A stretch of 64,000 bases of DNA from Auanema rhodensis (taxonomy: Eukaryota > Nematoda > Chromadorea > Rhabditida > Rhabditidae), in NCBI GenBank assembly GCA_964057225.1, contig OZ059898.1, forward strand, positions 6,572,001 to 6,636,000, in the 5' to 3' direction. The notes beneath the pieces were generated by a model, which was not told the DNA's origin, did not search any database, and saw only the letters and a program-made list of their open reading frames with translations. This document shows positions 63,882 to 64,000 of the stretch, piece after piece; position 1 is the first letter of the stretch, and every line of letters starts with the position of its first letter. The position numbers were made by a program, and so were the translations under genes.

Positions 63882-64000
63882 TAATAGTTATTAGATATTA
63901 TATTTTATTTTTCTAAATAAAATCCCATAATTAGTTGAAGTTTGACTCTATTTTTCTTGATTTGACTTAAGGCAGAAAATAGATGAGATAGAACCGGTTA

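Larger units (their letters stand above)
62623..64000. other. AT-rich region upstream of the glutamate receptor
   Basis: No gene seen apart from a mariner relic. A pyrimidine/purine-rich stretch about 62,640-62,880 lies just upstream of the receptor and is the least AT-rich part, so promoter elements may lie there. A TA run lies at about 63,855-63,881. Confidence 0.45.

Overview
The window looks like a piece of a nematode nuclear genome. The DNA is AT-rich, most genes are cut into many short exons by introns of about 40-60 bp (gt...ttttcag), and the gene families are typical of worms: a secreted vWA/C-type lectin protein, a YxCC-type nicotinic acetylcholine receptor subunit, an SLC6 transporter with a long N-terminal extension, an AMPA-type glutamate receptor and a single SREBP. 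I could not fix the species. All gene models below were spliced by hand, so exon edges and some 5' ends are approximate.

Layout, left to right. 1-2.1 kb: 3' part of a vWA/C-type lectin gene (+). 4.7-7.4 kb: nicotinic receptor alpha-type subunit (+), convergent with an MsrB methionine sulfoxide reductase (-). 8.5-10.6 kb: IK/RED splicing factor (+), convergent with a divergent RNase H-fold protein that seems to have lost all its catalytic acids (-). 11.8-12.2 kb: a possible small membrane protein (-). 12.5-17.5 kb: SREBP (-). 17.7-19.3 kb: a basic orphan protein and an RPP25-type Alba protein (+). 19.5-21.5 kb: MRPL45 followed by DSS1/SEM1 (-). 22.0-28.5 kb: an atypical SLC6 transporter followed by a SET-domain methyltransferase (+). 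28.7-30.6 kb: an LBP/BPI/CETP family secreted lipid-binding protein (-). 31.3-37.3 kb: a large unrecognised protein with internal repeats (-).

41.3-53.2 kb is the most unusual part. A decayed Polinton/Maverick (adenain-like protease fragment, zinc-ribbon + integrase + chromodomain gene) carries a small Merlin-like element with terminal inverted repeats and an 8-bp target duplication, a near-complete mariner, an internally deleted mariner, and an intron-containing retropepsin-like gene. This block is flanked by two inverted 1,668-bp arms with no difference seen where I compared them; they contain the last exons and 3' flank of an acyl-CoA dehydrogenase gene. The intact dehydrogenase gene continues outward from the right arm. 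The left arm ends at a 10-bp microhomology with a 177-bp extra copy of the Polinton end. This is either a very recent template-switch rearrangement or an assembly/amplification chimera.

54.6-57.4 kb: CLP1 followed by NAA50 (-), with a tRNA-Gly(GCC) on the opposite strand in a CLP1 intron. 58.2-62.6 kb: AMPA-type glutamate receptor (-). 62.6-64 kb: AT-rich DNA with a mariner relic.

Three same-strand pairs (MRPL45-DSS1, SLC6-SET, CLP1-NAA50) are each separated by about 200 bp, with a splice acceptor just before the downstream start codon. This fits nematode operons processed by trans-splicing, but the pairing is inferred from spacing only.
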